Assembly (NCBI RefSeq): GCF_004337505.1 | Contig: NZ_SJZI01000008.1 | Coordinates: 482,767 to 546,766, forward strand | Source of the DNA: Flaviaestuariibacter flavus | GTDB lineage: Bacteria; Bacteroidota; Bacteroidia; Chitinophagales; Chitinophagaceae | DNA: 64,000 nt | Reading direction: 5' to 3' | In this document: one piece after another, positions 53,236 through 60,706 of the stretch | Layout of the letters: every line of letters starts with the position of its first letter | Position numbering within the stretch: position 1 is the first letter of the stretch | Program-made: the position numbers and the translations under genes | The notes under the pieces: generated by a model | The model's input: only the letters and a program-made list of their open reading frames with translations | What the model was told of the DNA's origin: nothing | Databases searched by the model: none

Positions 53236-53712
53236 ATGAGCCATATGCCGAATAATGAAAAGATCACGGCGCTTCTCAACGACCTGATCCGCATCAACAA
53301 CGACCGGATCGTGGGATACGAGAAGGCCATCGACGAACTGAAGGACGAGACCGAAGATCTCCGTCCGCTCTTTGTGCGCTATGCCCAGGAAAGCCGCGAG
53401 TACGCCCGCGAGCTGACCACCGAAGTAACCCGTCTCGGCGGCGACCCGGCCGACGGCACCACCAACTCGGGAAAGATCTACCGGGTATGGATGGACCTAA
53501 AAGCTGTGGTAGCCGGCAAAGACCGCAAGGCGATTCTTGAAAACTGTGAGTTCGGTGAAGACGCGGCTCAGAAAGCCTACGATATGGCGCTCAACTCCGA
53601 GGTGGAATTCGAGCCCTCGCTGCGCGACCTGATCGTACGGCAGAAGACACAACTGCGCATCGGCCACGATGAGATCAAGCGCCTGCGCGACCTGCAAAAA
53701 ACGTCTTCCTGA
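53236..53712 (+). CDS. PA2169-family four-helix-bundle protein (DUF2383)
   Basis: 158 residues, a predicted four-helix bundle of the PA2169/DUF2383 type (ITALLNDLIRINNDRIVGYE; LFVRYAQESREYARELTTEV; GKIYRVWMDLKAVVAGKDRK; ILENCEFGEDAAQKAYDMAL). The Glu-rich helices resemble ferritin-like proteins, but metal binding is unproven. The ATG at 53236 is chosen over the longer frame from 53140; a second Met lies three codons on. It leads a short unit with a small lipoprotein (14 bp on) and a Cys-rich copper-binding-type protein. Confidence 0.86.
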   Translation: MSHMPNNEKITALLNDLIRINNDRIVGYEKAIDELKDETEDLRPLFVRYAQESREYARELTTEVTRLGGDPADGTTNSGKIYRVWMDLKAVVAGKDRKAILENCEFGEDAAQKAYDMALNSEVEFEPSLRDLIVRQKTQLRIGHDEIKRLRDLQKTSS

Positions 53713-53726
53713 ATAAAAAAAAAGGC

Positions 53727-53861
53727 ATGAAGAAAGGTTGGATTCTCGGGCTGAGCGTGTTGCTGGCAGCCTGCAACGATAGTAACAGTCCGAACGTGGA
53801 AACAGACAATACCATCGGCGTGAGAGACGCCCCCCTTCCCACGAAGCCGTCCAACCATTAA
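53727..53861 (+). CDS. Small lipoprotein (44 aa)
   Basis: A 44-residue frame with a textbook lipoprotein signal: MKKGWILGLSVLLAAC, Cys16 as the lipidation site, followed by a short Asn/Pro-rich tail (NDSNSPNVETDNTIGVRD). It starts 14 bp after the PA2169-type gene and ends 4 bp before the Cys-rich gene, so it is almost certainly in that unit. Function unknown. Confidence 0.75.
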   Translation: MKKGWILGLSVLLAACNDSNSPNVETDNTIGVRDAPLPTKPSNH

Positions 53862-53865
53862 GCGA

Positions 53866-54186
53866 ATGACCTGCACGGTACTTTCCATACATTGCCTCGA
53901 GGCCTGGCGGCACTGCGAAACATTGCTTGGCGAGCTGGAACGAAGCGCCTGCAGCATTTCGCAACGCACGCGCCGCGTGCTGGATGAATGTGCCGGAATT
54001 TGTTTGGATACCCACCACGCACTCCTCGCCGGCGCCGGCGAAGCTCCCGGCCTCGCGCTTCTTTGTGTGGGCATCTGCGTGGAATGCGCGGAAGTATGCG
54101 GTCGCTATGCAGGAAGCAGTTTCCGCACCTGTGCCGATGCCTGTATGGCCTGCGCGGAAGCACTGGCAGGAATCGCCGAAGTTTAG
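53866..54186 (+). CDS. Cys-rich four-helix-bundle copper-storage-like protein (DUF326/Csp)
   Basis: 106 residues with 13 cysteines, at positions 3, 10, 17, 29, 42, 46, 67, 71, 74, 78, 89, 93 and 96, spaced every three, four or seven residues along predicted helices (LDECAGICLDTHH; CVGICVECAEVCGRYAG; CADACMACAEALAG). This is the pattern of the copper storage proteins Csp1/Csp3, which line the inside of a four-helix bundle with Cys to hold many Cu(I) ions. No signal peptide, so the Csp3-like cytosolic form is expected. A strong terminator follows. Confidence 0.87.
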   Translation: MTCTVLSIHCLEAWRHCETLLGELERSACSISQRTRRVLDECAGICLDTHHALLAGAGEAPGLALLCVGICVECAEVCGRYAGSSFRTCADACMACAEALAGIAEV

Positions 54187-54203
54187 TTTCTTGGAGCTGA
54201 TTG

Positions 54204-54232
54204 AAAAGGGATCGCGGTGCGATCCCTTTTTT
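54204..54232 (+). terminator. Terminator after Cys-rich gene
   Basis: AAAAGGGATCGC / GCGATCCCTTTT stem with GGT loop. The following 54233-54516 holds no gene that I can support; it is AT-richer and must carry the yihY promoter. Confidence 0.9.
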
Positions 54233-54516
54233 ATGTCCGGCGCCACCCAGATCGGACAGCAACTATAAGCGATCAAAAAATAAAAAAAATGGCCACAGTG
54301 GAGACTGCAGCCTTGCTGATAGAATGGACCGTGTATATGAGAGAGATCGTTGTGTCTGTACCGTTATATAAAAATGTTTTGCCACGCCCGCATGTGCGGC
54401 GCACAGGCGTTTCCAGGGGCACCATACCGCCGGAAGCCCAGCTGCATGGGTAGCAAATTCCCCATCGCGGCTTTCCCATTTATGGGTGGCACTGAATTCT
54501 TAGCTTGTGCACTGAT

Positions 54517-55440
54517 ATGAAACGCATCCGGAACTTCTTTGCCCTGTTTGCGAAAGCCGGGGAAGGCTTTGTGCACGACAATGCCTTCAAGCTAAGCGCG
54601 TCGCTGTCTTACTATACCGTGTTTGCACTGGGCCCGCTCCTGCTGATCATCATTTCGCTCGCCGGGATCTTCTTTGGCCGCGAGGCGGTACAGGGCAAGC
54701 TATACCTGCAGCTCGCCGGGCTGGTGGGCAAGGAAGCGGCGCTCCAGATCCAGGAAATCATCCGCAATATTCACCACACGCACTCCACCACCGCAGGTGC
54801 CGTGATCGGCGCTGTGATCCTGGTGATCGGCGCCACCGGTGTATTTACCGAAATGCAGGACTCCATCAACTATATCTGGTCGGTGCGCGCCAAGCCCAAG
54901 AAAGGCTGGCTCAAGTACCTCTCCAACCGGCTCCTCTCCTTTTCGCTGGTGGTTGGCCTTGGCTTCCTCCTGCTGGTATCGCTGGTGGTGAACGCACTGC
55001 TCAACCTGCTGAGCGACCGGCTGACACGCATCTTTCCCCACTACACGGTTTATTTTTTCAACATGGTGAACATCGCGATCATCCTCGTTGTGATTACGGG
55101 GCTTTTTGCCGTCATCTTCAAAGTGCTGCCCGATGCCCGCATCGCCTGGCGTGATGCGCTGCTCGGCGCCCTCATCACGGCCCTGCTCTTTTTGCTTGGA
55201 AAATTCGGCATCTCGTATTACCTGGAGCGCTCAGGGCTCGACGTGACCTACGGCGCGGCGGCATCCATCATCATCATTCTTTCGTGGATCTATTACAGTG
55301 CGCTGATTCTTTACTTCGGTGCCGAGTTCACCAAGATGTACGCGCTGCACCACGGCGCCGGCATCCGGCCGAAAGACACTGCTGTTTTTATCATCAAGAA
55401 AGAGTCGAAGGAAGTGCCGTCGTCTTACCTCGACACCTAG
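54517..55440 (+). CDS. YihY/BrkB-family inner-membrane protein
   Basis: 307 residues with about six membrane spans and the family pattern: GEGFVHDNAFKLSASLSYYT near the N-terminus, FALGPLLLIIISLAGIFFG, VILVIGATGVFTEMQDSINY, IARWDAL-like AWRDALLGALITALLFLLGK, and SGLDVTYGAAASIIIILSWI followed by LYFGAEFTKMYA. The family was once called ribonuclease BN by mistake and is now regarded as a possible transporter of unknown substrate. The ATG at 54517 is used; an ATG four codons upstream is possible. Confidence 0.92.
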   Translation: MKRIRNFFALFAKAGEGFVHDNAFKLSASLSYYTVFALGPLLLIIISLAGIFFGREAVQGKLYLQLAGLVGKEAALQIQEIIRNIHHTHSTTAGAVIGAVILVIGATGVFTEMQDSINYIWSVRAKPKKGWLKYLSNRLLSFSLVVGLGFLLLVSLVVNALLNLLSDRLTRIFPHYTVYFFNMVNIAIILVVITGLFAVIFKVLPDARIAWRDALLGALITALLFLLGKFGISYYLERSGLDVTYGAAASIIIILSWIYYSALILYFGAEFTKMYALHHGAGIRPKDTAVFIIKKESKEVPSSYLDT

Positions 55441-55460
55441 CCGAAAAGAAGTGTGCAGGC

Positions 55461-55480
55461 AACCTATCCGGGGATAGGTT
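55461..55480. terminator. Palindromic hairpin between YihY and FAD oxidoreductase genes
   Basis: AACCTATCC / GGATAGGTT with a two-base GG centre. It lacks a clean T run, so a terminator role is only probable. Confidence 0.5.
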
Positions 55481-55502
55481 GTTCTAACCGCAACGATCAT
55501 TT

Positions 55503-56714
55503 ATGCAACTGCATACACCCCATACGTATTCACTGGAAGTATCCGGGCCGGTGCCCGGGTATGAGCCGCTGCAAACAGATGCCGACACCGAAGTTCTGGT
55601 GATCGGCGCGGGCATCTCCGGCGCGCTCGTAGCCTACGCCTTGCAACGGGCAGGGACCGCCTGCCTGCTGATCGACCGCCGCGATCCGGGTATGGGCAGC
55701 ACCGCGGCATCCACATCCCTGTTGCAATACGAACTGGATACACCGCTTACCAGGCTTGGCGAACGCGCAGGCACCGAAGCTGCCGAGCGCTGCTACCGTC
55801 TTTGCTATGAGGCCCTGCCGCGCCTGAAAGGTATCTGCGAGGCCGTTGGCGCCGGGTATTTGTTCAAAGCCCGTCCCAGCCTGCAATTCGCCAGCATGCC
55901 CGAACATTTGCCGCTGTTGCAACAGGAGTATGAAGCCCGGCGTGCCCTTGGCATTGACCTGCGCCTGCTTAATAACCGCGAGCTGCTGCAGCATTTCGGC
56001 ATCGATAAGCCCGGCGCTCTTTTGAGTGCAGCCGGTGCCGCTATCGACGCCTATGCCATCCTGCACTGCCTGTTGCAAGCCATTGTTGCGGATGGCGGAC
56101 GTGTATCCGGCAATACAGATGCAACGCATATTCACCGCGACCCGGCCGGGGTGACGGTGGAGACGGCCCACGGCAAGCGCATCCGCGCGCAAAAGCTGGT
56201 CATCGCCTGCGGCTACGAATCACAACGCTACCTGCCGCGAACGGTGGAGCAGTTGTCCGTTACCTACGCGCTCGCCAGCGAGCGCATCGACCCACAGCAC
56301 TTCTGGTACCACCGAAGCCTCATCTGGGAAACGGCGCGCCCCTACCACTACCTGCGCTGCACGCCCGACAACCGCATCATCATTGGCGGCGAAGACACGC
56401 CCTTCGACGGCGACCACAGCTTTCCTTTGCTCGGCGAGAAAACAAAAATGCTGGAGGCTGCCTTCCGGAACCTCTTTCCGCGCATCCCGTTCCGGCCGGC
56501 ATTTTCGTGGGCCGGCCTTTTTGCCGGCACCGCCGACGGCATGCCTTATATCGGCCCCGTTGAGGGACAGCCGCATACATTCTATGCGCTGGGCTTCGGC
56601 GGCAACGGCATTCTCTTCAGTGTGCTTGCGGCCGATATCATCTGCGGGCTCATCCGCAACGGCGCCCATCCAGATGCCGCGCTTTTTTCTTTTGAGCGGA
56701 CCGAACTGGCATAA
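55503..56714 (+). CDS. FAD-dependent oxidoreductase (DAO family)
   Basis: 403 residues of the D-amino-acid-oxidase-like family. The dinucleotide fold starts at about residue 30 with VLVIGAGISGALVAYALQRA and LLIDRRDPGMGSTAASTSLL. Later motifs are AQKLVIACGYESQRYLP, NRIIIGGEDTPFDGDHSFPL and the C-terminal FAD contact MPYIGPVEGQPHTFYALGFG. Such enzymes oxidise amines or amino acids with FAD and oxygen or an electron acceptor. No signal peptide. Follows yihY by 62 bp with a hairpin between. The substrate is unknown. Confidence 0.9.
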   Translation: MQLHTPHTYSLEVSGPVPGYEPLQTDADTEVLVIGAGISGALVAYALQRAGTACLLIDRRDPGMGSTAASTSLLQYELDTPLTRLGERAGTEAAERCYRLCYEALPRLKGICEAVGAGYLFKARPSLQFASMPEHLPLLQQEYEARRALGIDLRLLNNRELLQHFGIDKPGALLSAAGAAIDAYAILHCLLQAIVADGGRVSGNTDATHIHRDPAGVTVETAHGKRIRAQKLVIACGYESQRYLPRTVEQLSVTYALASERIDPQHFWYHRSLIWETARPYHYLRCTPDNRIIIGGEDTPFDGDHSFPLLGEKTKMLEAAFRNLFPRIPFRPAFSWAGLFAGTADGMPYIGPVEGQPHTFYALGFGGNGILFSVLAADIICGLIRNGAHPDAALFSFERTELA

Positions 56715-56772
56715 AATTTCGGCGCTTACCCGCTGAAAGGCAATGTTTCAAAGCTGGATCTAAATAAAGATC

Positions 56773-57064
56773 ATGAAAGAAACGACAACCGCGAAGCAAA
56801 CCTTGTATCCCAATTTCATCCTCGGGATCATCACCTTCCTCATGCTGTTTATCGGGATCGGCATCCAGCGCTCCGGATCGTCCACCGGATTCTGGATCTG
56901 GGTAACCGCGGCGGGCCTGGGCGCCATCCACTGGATCTGGGCCATTATCGACGTCTTCCGCAACCAGAACATCCGATCACAAAGCCGGGTACTCTCTTGT
57001 TATCGCCATCCCGGGTGTAGGTAGCATGTTGTACTACATGATGAGTAAAACTGTGCGGATGTAG
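56773..57064 (+). pseudogene. Small membrane protein (PLDc_N-like), frameshifted near its end
   Basis: The first frame gives two membrane helices (LYPNFILGIITFLMLFIGIG; GFWIWVTAAGLGAIHWIWAI), then DVFRNQNIRSQSRVLS, and ends at 57024 in a Cys/Arg-rich tail unlike a membrane protein. The next frame continues SLVIAIPGVGSMLYYMMSK to a TAG at 57062-57064, a far better ending (a third helix). One base seems to be missing near 56985-56995. Function unknown. The TAG at 57062 begins a GTGTGCTAG intergenic word. Confidence 0.68.
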
Positions 57065-57090
57065 TATCGGAGTGTGCTAGTGTGCTAGTT
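57062..57090 (+). repeat. GTGTGCTAG word array, left arm
   Basis: Begins at the TAG stop of the frameshifted gene; AGTGTGCTAGTGTGCTAGTT is its core. Inverted relatives at 57150-57186, with a terminator between. Confidence 0.72.
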
Positions 57091-57111
57091 ATCGGTAGCT
57101 ACCAACCTTAA

Positions 57112-57146
57112 AAGACAAATCCCTGCCTTCGGCAGGGATTTGTCTT
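57112..57146. terminator. Bidirectional terminator
   Basis: A 16-bp perfect stem AAGACAAATCCCTGCC / GGCAGGGATTTGTCTT with a TTC loop, between convergent genes. Confidence 0.92.
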
Positions 57147-57149
57147 ATT

Positions 57150-57186
57150 ATACCAGCACACTAGCAAACCAGCCTACCACCACACT
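57150..57186 (-). repeat. GTGTGCTAG word array, right (inverted) arm
   Basis: On the minus strand it starts directly after the kinase stop codon (AGTGTGGTGGTAGGC) and continues GGTTTGCTAGTGTGCTGG. Confidence 0.7.
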
Positions 57187-58632
57187 TTACACGGCCGGGA
57201 AGGAAATTGTAAACGTCGTTCCCTGTCCTACCGCCGAGCTCACATCGATCTGTGCTTTGTGTGCCTGCAGTATGTTGAGGGTTGCGGCAAGACCAAGCCC
57301 CATGCCGTTGCGCTTGGAGGTGTAATAAGGCTCGAACAGGCGGGAGATATTTTCTTCGGGAATTCCGCAGCCGTTGTCGCGTACTACCGCCACGTGGCGA
57401 TCATCTTCGGTTGTTACCGTAATGTCCAGGGTTCCCGAGCCGTCGGCGGGCATCGCTTCGACCGCGTTAATTACGATGTTGAGAAACGCGATCTTGAGCT
57501 TTTCCTTGTTGGCGTTGAGATAGCAAGGCTCCTCGGGCCGGCGCACCCGGAGCTGTATGTGCTGCAGGGTAATGCGGTCCAGGGCTTCGCTGATGCTTTC
57601 GTCAAGCACCGCCTGTAGCGTCGTTCGCTCGAAGGTCATTTCGGTGGGACGGCTTGTATCAAGCAGTTCCGTGATGAGGTCACCGATCCGCTTGGAGTTG
57701 CGCTGGATGATATCAAGAAACAGGGCGGCTTCTTCATTCACCTGGTCGCCCACCAATTGCTCCACCGACATATTGATGTTGTTGAGCGGGTTGCGCACCT
57801 CGTGGGCAAGCGTCCGCACAAGGCGGCCCGTGGCCCCGAGCTTTTCCACCATCAGGTTGGCCTTCTCGGCGCGGCGCAGGTTGGTGATGTCGTGCATCAG
57901 GCCCTGGTAGTGAGAGCCTCCGTCGGGATCCACCGCGGCGGTGAGCGTGAAGATGAAGATGCGGCGGTCGCCCGAGCTGGTGCTGATCTCCACTTCCAGG
58001 TCATTCACCTCGCCTTCCTGCTCCAGTATGCGCCGCAGGTGTTCCTTGTCGCCTTCATCCACAATCAGGTCGTACACGGTGCGGCGCTGCAGTTCGTCGG
58101 CCGCATAGCCGAGCAACTCCGAGGTGGCCGCATTCACGTCCTTGAAATAAAGATCCTTGTCGGCGATGAACACGACGTCTTTCGAAAGCTCGAAAATGCT
58201 CCGGTACTTTTTCTCGTTGGCGCGCAGGGCCTTCAGGTAGGCTGTCCGCTCGAGCGCATAGCGGATGCAGCGCTCCAGCTTGTCGGCATTGAGATCGGTT
58301 TTTACCAGGTAGTCGGTAGCACCGATCTGCATGGCCTCGATATCGATCTCTTTGTTGCCTTTACCCGTAAGCAATACGATTGGCTCTTCGCAGCCAAGAC
58401 GGATGGCTTCCTTGAGGAAGTCGATACCGGTTTTGGCGCCGAGGCGGTAGTCGACAAAATAAATGTCGAAGGCCCGCTTCTGCACCTGGTCGATGGCGTC
58501 GGAGAATTTGTAGGCCCAGTTGATCACGAGGTTGTACTCCTCGATCTGGCGAAGGTATTCGGAGGTGATGAAGTAGTCATCCTCGTCATCGTCGATGATC
58601 AGGATGCGGATGGTGGGCTTAGTGATGGGCAT
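57187..58632 (-). CDS. Cytoplasmic REC-PAS-histidine kinase
   Basis: 481 residues, no membrane span. A receiver domain comes first (about 1-130; ILIIDDDEDDYF and the phosphoacceptor Asp in IYFVDYRLGAKTG). A PAS domain follows (about 140-255; VVFIADKDLYFKDVNAATSE). The kinase core then has the H-box LAHEVRNPLNNINM, the N-box IVINAVEAMPADG, and glycine boxes DNGCGIPEE and GMGLGLAA. With its own receiver it probably sits in a relay. It overlaps the small upstream gene by 14 bp and is the last gene of the rpoN unit, so it is likely the kinase for the NtrC-type activator encoded there. Confidence 0.93.
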   Translation of the reverse strand: MPITKPTIRILIIDDDEDDYFITSEYLRQIEEYNLVINWAYKFSDAIDQVQKRAFDIYFVDYRLGAKTGIDFLKEAIRLGCEEPIVLLTGKGNKEIDIEAMQIGATDYLVKTDLNADKLERCIRYALERTAYLKALRANEKKYRSIFELSKDVVFIADKDLYFKDVNAATSELLGYAADELQRRTVYDLIVDEGDKEHLRRILEQEGEVNDLEVEISTSSGDRRIFIFTLTAAVDPDGGSHYQGLMHDITNLRRAEKANLMVEKLGATGRLVRTLAHEVRNPLNNINMSVEQLVGDQVNEEAALFLDIIQRNSKRIGDLITELLDTSRPTEMTFERTTLQAVLDESISEALDRITLQHIQLRVRRPEEPCYLNANKEKLKIAFLNIVINAVEAMPADGSGTLDITVTTEDDRHVAVVRDNGCGIPEENISRLFEPYYTSKRNGMGLGLAATLNILQAHKAQIDVSSAVGQGTTFTISFPAV

Positions 58633-59074
58633 GTATCAGTTTCTTTCCGGGAAGTTCCAGGATGAAGAGGCAATGGTCGTCGGCTTCTGCCGGCTGGGCG
58701 AGCACCACCCCGAGGCGGGACGCGATCCCGGCGAGCTGCGGGTTGGCAAAAGCGAAAGCGCGTACAAGGCCTTCAAGGCCATTACAACGTACGGTAACCC
58801 GGTAGCGCAGGTCGTTGCCGGATCCGTATTCGGCTGTTTGCACGTGCACGTAGCGCGGGGTGCTGCTGGCGGCACGGAGGGGCTGCAGCAGCCAGCGAAG
58901 CAGTAGGTACCACTCCTCCTCGGGGCCCGCGGCGCCGGGCAGCGACTCGCAGCGCACATGGGTGGCGGCACAGTCGGCAAGTAAAGCGTTCAGTAAGGTA
59001 TTGAGATCCGTCCAGCCCGTGGGCCCTGTTGCAGCAGGGCCCACGGCGGGCGAAACGGAGTTGGTGAGCATCAT
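58619..59074 (-). CDS. Small protein of the sigma-54 operon, possibly a degenerate ATPase domain
   Basis: 151 residues, soluble. The middle and end (YLLLRWLLQPLRAASST; RYVHVQTAEYGSGNDLRYRV; HCLFILELPGKK) have the spacing of a histidine-kinase-type ATPase fold, but the N and G boxes are absent, so this is only a suggestion. Its ATG overlaps the stop of the NtrC-type gene (TAATG) and its end overlaps the kinase gene by 14 bp, so its production is tightly coupled to both. A regulator or adaptor of the kinase/activator pair is a reasonable guess. Confidence 0.65.
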   Translation of the reverse strand: MMLTNSVSPAVGPAATGPTGWTDLNTLLNALLADCAATHVRCESLPGAAGPEEEWYLLLRWLLQPLRAASSTPRYVHVQTAEYGSGNDLRYRVTVRCNGLEGLVRAFAFANPQLAGIASRLGVVLAQPAEADDHCLFILELPGKKLIHAHH

Positions 59075-60627
59075 TACTGGTTGTTAAGCTCCTGGTATTG
59101 TTTCATCTTGTTGTAAAGCGTCTTGCGGTCGATGTTGAGCAGCTTGGCCGCCTTGCTCTTGTTGAAGTTGACCTTCTTGAGCGCTTTCAGGATCATGTCG
59201 TACTCAGCGTCGATCGAAGCGCTCTTGAGCGTGCCGTCGCCTACGGGGCGGGCTGCCTCAAAAGGATCTTCGGCAGGGCGCGGAGCTGCGGGCATCACCG
59301 GCGCGAAGTTGGCGGGCACGGGCTCGGCAGATGCGGCAGCCGGCGACTTGTCAAACTGGAGCTTGTTGTAGTGCGAGATCTCGAAGGGCAGGGAGCTCGC
59401 CTCGATAAGTTCGCCGTCGCTCAGCAGGGTCGCACGCTTGATCACGTTCTTCAGCTCGCGCAGGTTTCCGTACCATACGTAGTTGCGGAAGATGTTTTCC
59501 ACCTCGGCGGAGAAGCCGCGGATGTTCTTGCCCAGCTCGCTGTTGGTGACGGTAAGGAAGTGCTGCGCAAACAGCATGATATCGTCCGGACGATGACGCA
59601 GCGGCGGCACGTCGATGGAGAATTCGTTGAAGCGGTGATAAAGGTCCTCGCGGAACTTGCCCTTGCGCGCGGCATCCCACAGCTTTTCGTTGGAAGCCAC
59701 GATGATGCGCACATCGAGCTCGATGTCCTTGAGACCACCCACGCGGCGGATCTTGCGCTCCTGCACCACGCGCAGCAGCGAAACCTGGATGTCGTAACCG
59801 AGGTTGGCCACCTCATCGAGGAAGATGGTGCCGCCGTTGGCAAGCTCCAGGGAGCCTACCTTCTGGTTGAGGGCGCCCGTGAAGGAACCTTTTTCATGAC
59901 CAAAGAGTTCGGAGCCAGCCAGCTCTTTCGAGAGGGCACCGCAGTCGATGGCGATAAAGGGCTTGCTCTTGCGCTTCGAGCGCTTGTGGATCTCCTGGGC
60001 GATGGCTTCCTTACCGGAGCCGCTTTCGCCGTAGATGATCACCGAATAATTCGTGGGGCCCACGAGGTCGATCTGCTGCAGCAGCTGGCGGAATACCGGC
60101 GTGTCGCCGAAGATATAGTCGCCGGAGTGCGTGATCTGCCCACCGGGAGCCGGGGCACCTGCGGGAGCCGCGGCGCGGTTTCCGGAGGCAGCGGGGGCAG
60201 GGCTTGCCGCGGCGGGCGGTGCCGCCACGCGCTGGGGCTGGTGCACCGCACCGGTATCCTGCGAAGAAGCCGCTTCGAGAGCTTTTTTGATGGTCACGAG
60301 GATCTCGTCGGGGAAGAGCGGCTTCGTGATATAGTCGTATGCGCCCATCTTCATTACTTCCACGGCGATCTTGATATCGCTGTAGCCGGTAATGATGATC
60401 ACGGGCACCTGCGGGTAAATTTCCTTGATCTTTCCAAGCAGCACATTGCCTTCCATGTCCTCCAGGCGGAAGTCGCACATCACAAGGTCGGGCTCGACGG
60501 TCTCCAGAAGCTCCAGGGCCTTTTTGCCGCTGTAGGCTTCCAGCACCTCGAAATTATGACGGGTCAGGAAACGCTTCAGCAGGAGGCACATGTCGCGGTC
60601 GTCATCTACAATCAGGATCTTTTGCAT
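59074..60627 (-). CDS. NtrC-family sigma-54-dependent response regulator
   Basis: 517 residues. The receiver domain (1-120) has KILIVDDDRDMC, the phosphoacceptor in LVMCDFRLEDM and KPLFPDEI. An Ala/Pro-rich linker follows (about 125-165). The AAA+ domain has Walker A GESGSGKEAIAQEI, the sigma-54 contact loop as GSFTGA instead of the usual GAFTGA, and Walker B GGTIFLDEVANL. The Fis-type DNA-binding helix-turn-helix ends the protein (SKAAKLLNIDRKTLYNKMKQ). It activates sigma-54 promoters after phosphorylation. It lies 79 bp downstream of rpoN and overlaps the next gene, so sigma factor, activator and kinase share a unit. Confidence 0.95.
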   Translation of the reverse strand: MQKILIVDDDRDMCLLLKRFLTRHNFEVLEAYSGKKALELLETVEPDLVMCDFRLEDMEGNVLLGKIKEIYPQVPVIIITGYSDIKIAVEVMKMGAYDYITKPLFPDEILVTIKKALEAASSQDTGAVHQPQRVAAPPAAASPAPAASGNRAAAPAGAPAPGGQITHSGDYIFGDTPVFRQLLQQIDLVGPTNYSVIIYGESGSGKEAIAQEIHKRSKRKSKPFIAIDCGALSKELAGSELFGHEKGSFTGALNQKVGSLELANGGTIFLDEVANLGYDIQVSLLRVVQERKIRRVGGLKDIELDVRIIVASNEKLWDAARKGKFREDLYHRFNEFSIDVPPLRHRPDDIMLFAQHFLTVTNSELGKNIRGFSAEVENIFRNYVWYGNLRELKNVIKRATLLSDGELIEASSLPFEISHYNKLQFDKSPAAASAEPVPANFAPVMPAAPRPAEDPFEAARPVGDGTLKSASIDAEYDMILKALKKVNFNKSKAAKLLNIDRKTLYNKMKQYQELNNQ

Positions 60628-60706
60628 GAGTTGAGGGGTTGTCGTTAAGGTTCGTAAAAGGTTAAGGTCAGTTCAATATTCGAAATTAAAAAACTTATGC
60701 CTGAGT

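Noticed and set aside
54289-54453. Possible 54-codon plus-strand gene before yihY
   Set aside because: No signal peptide, membrane segment or repeat; composition like the surrounding non-coding DNA, and an AT-rich promoter-like stretch runs through it.
54480-54520. TGGCAC before yihY as a sigma-54 promoter
   Set aside because: No TTGC at the required -12 spacing; a similar TGGCAC near 62730 also lacks the -12 part.
59098-60648. 516-codon plus-strand frame opposite the NtrC-type gene
   Set aside because: Shadow frame; the minus strand has intact receiver, AAA+ and Fis domains.
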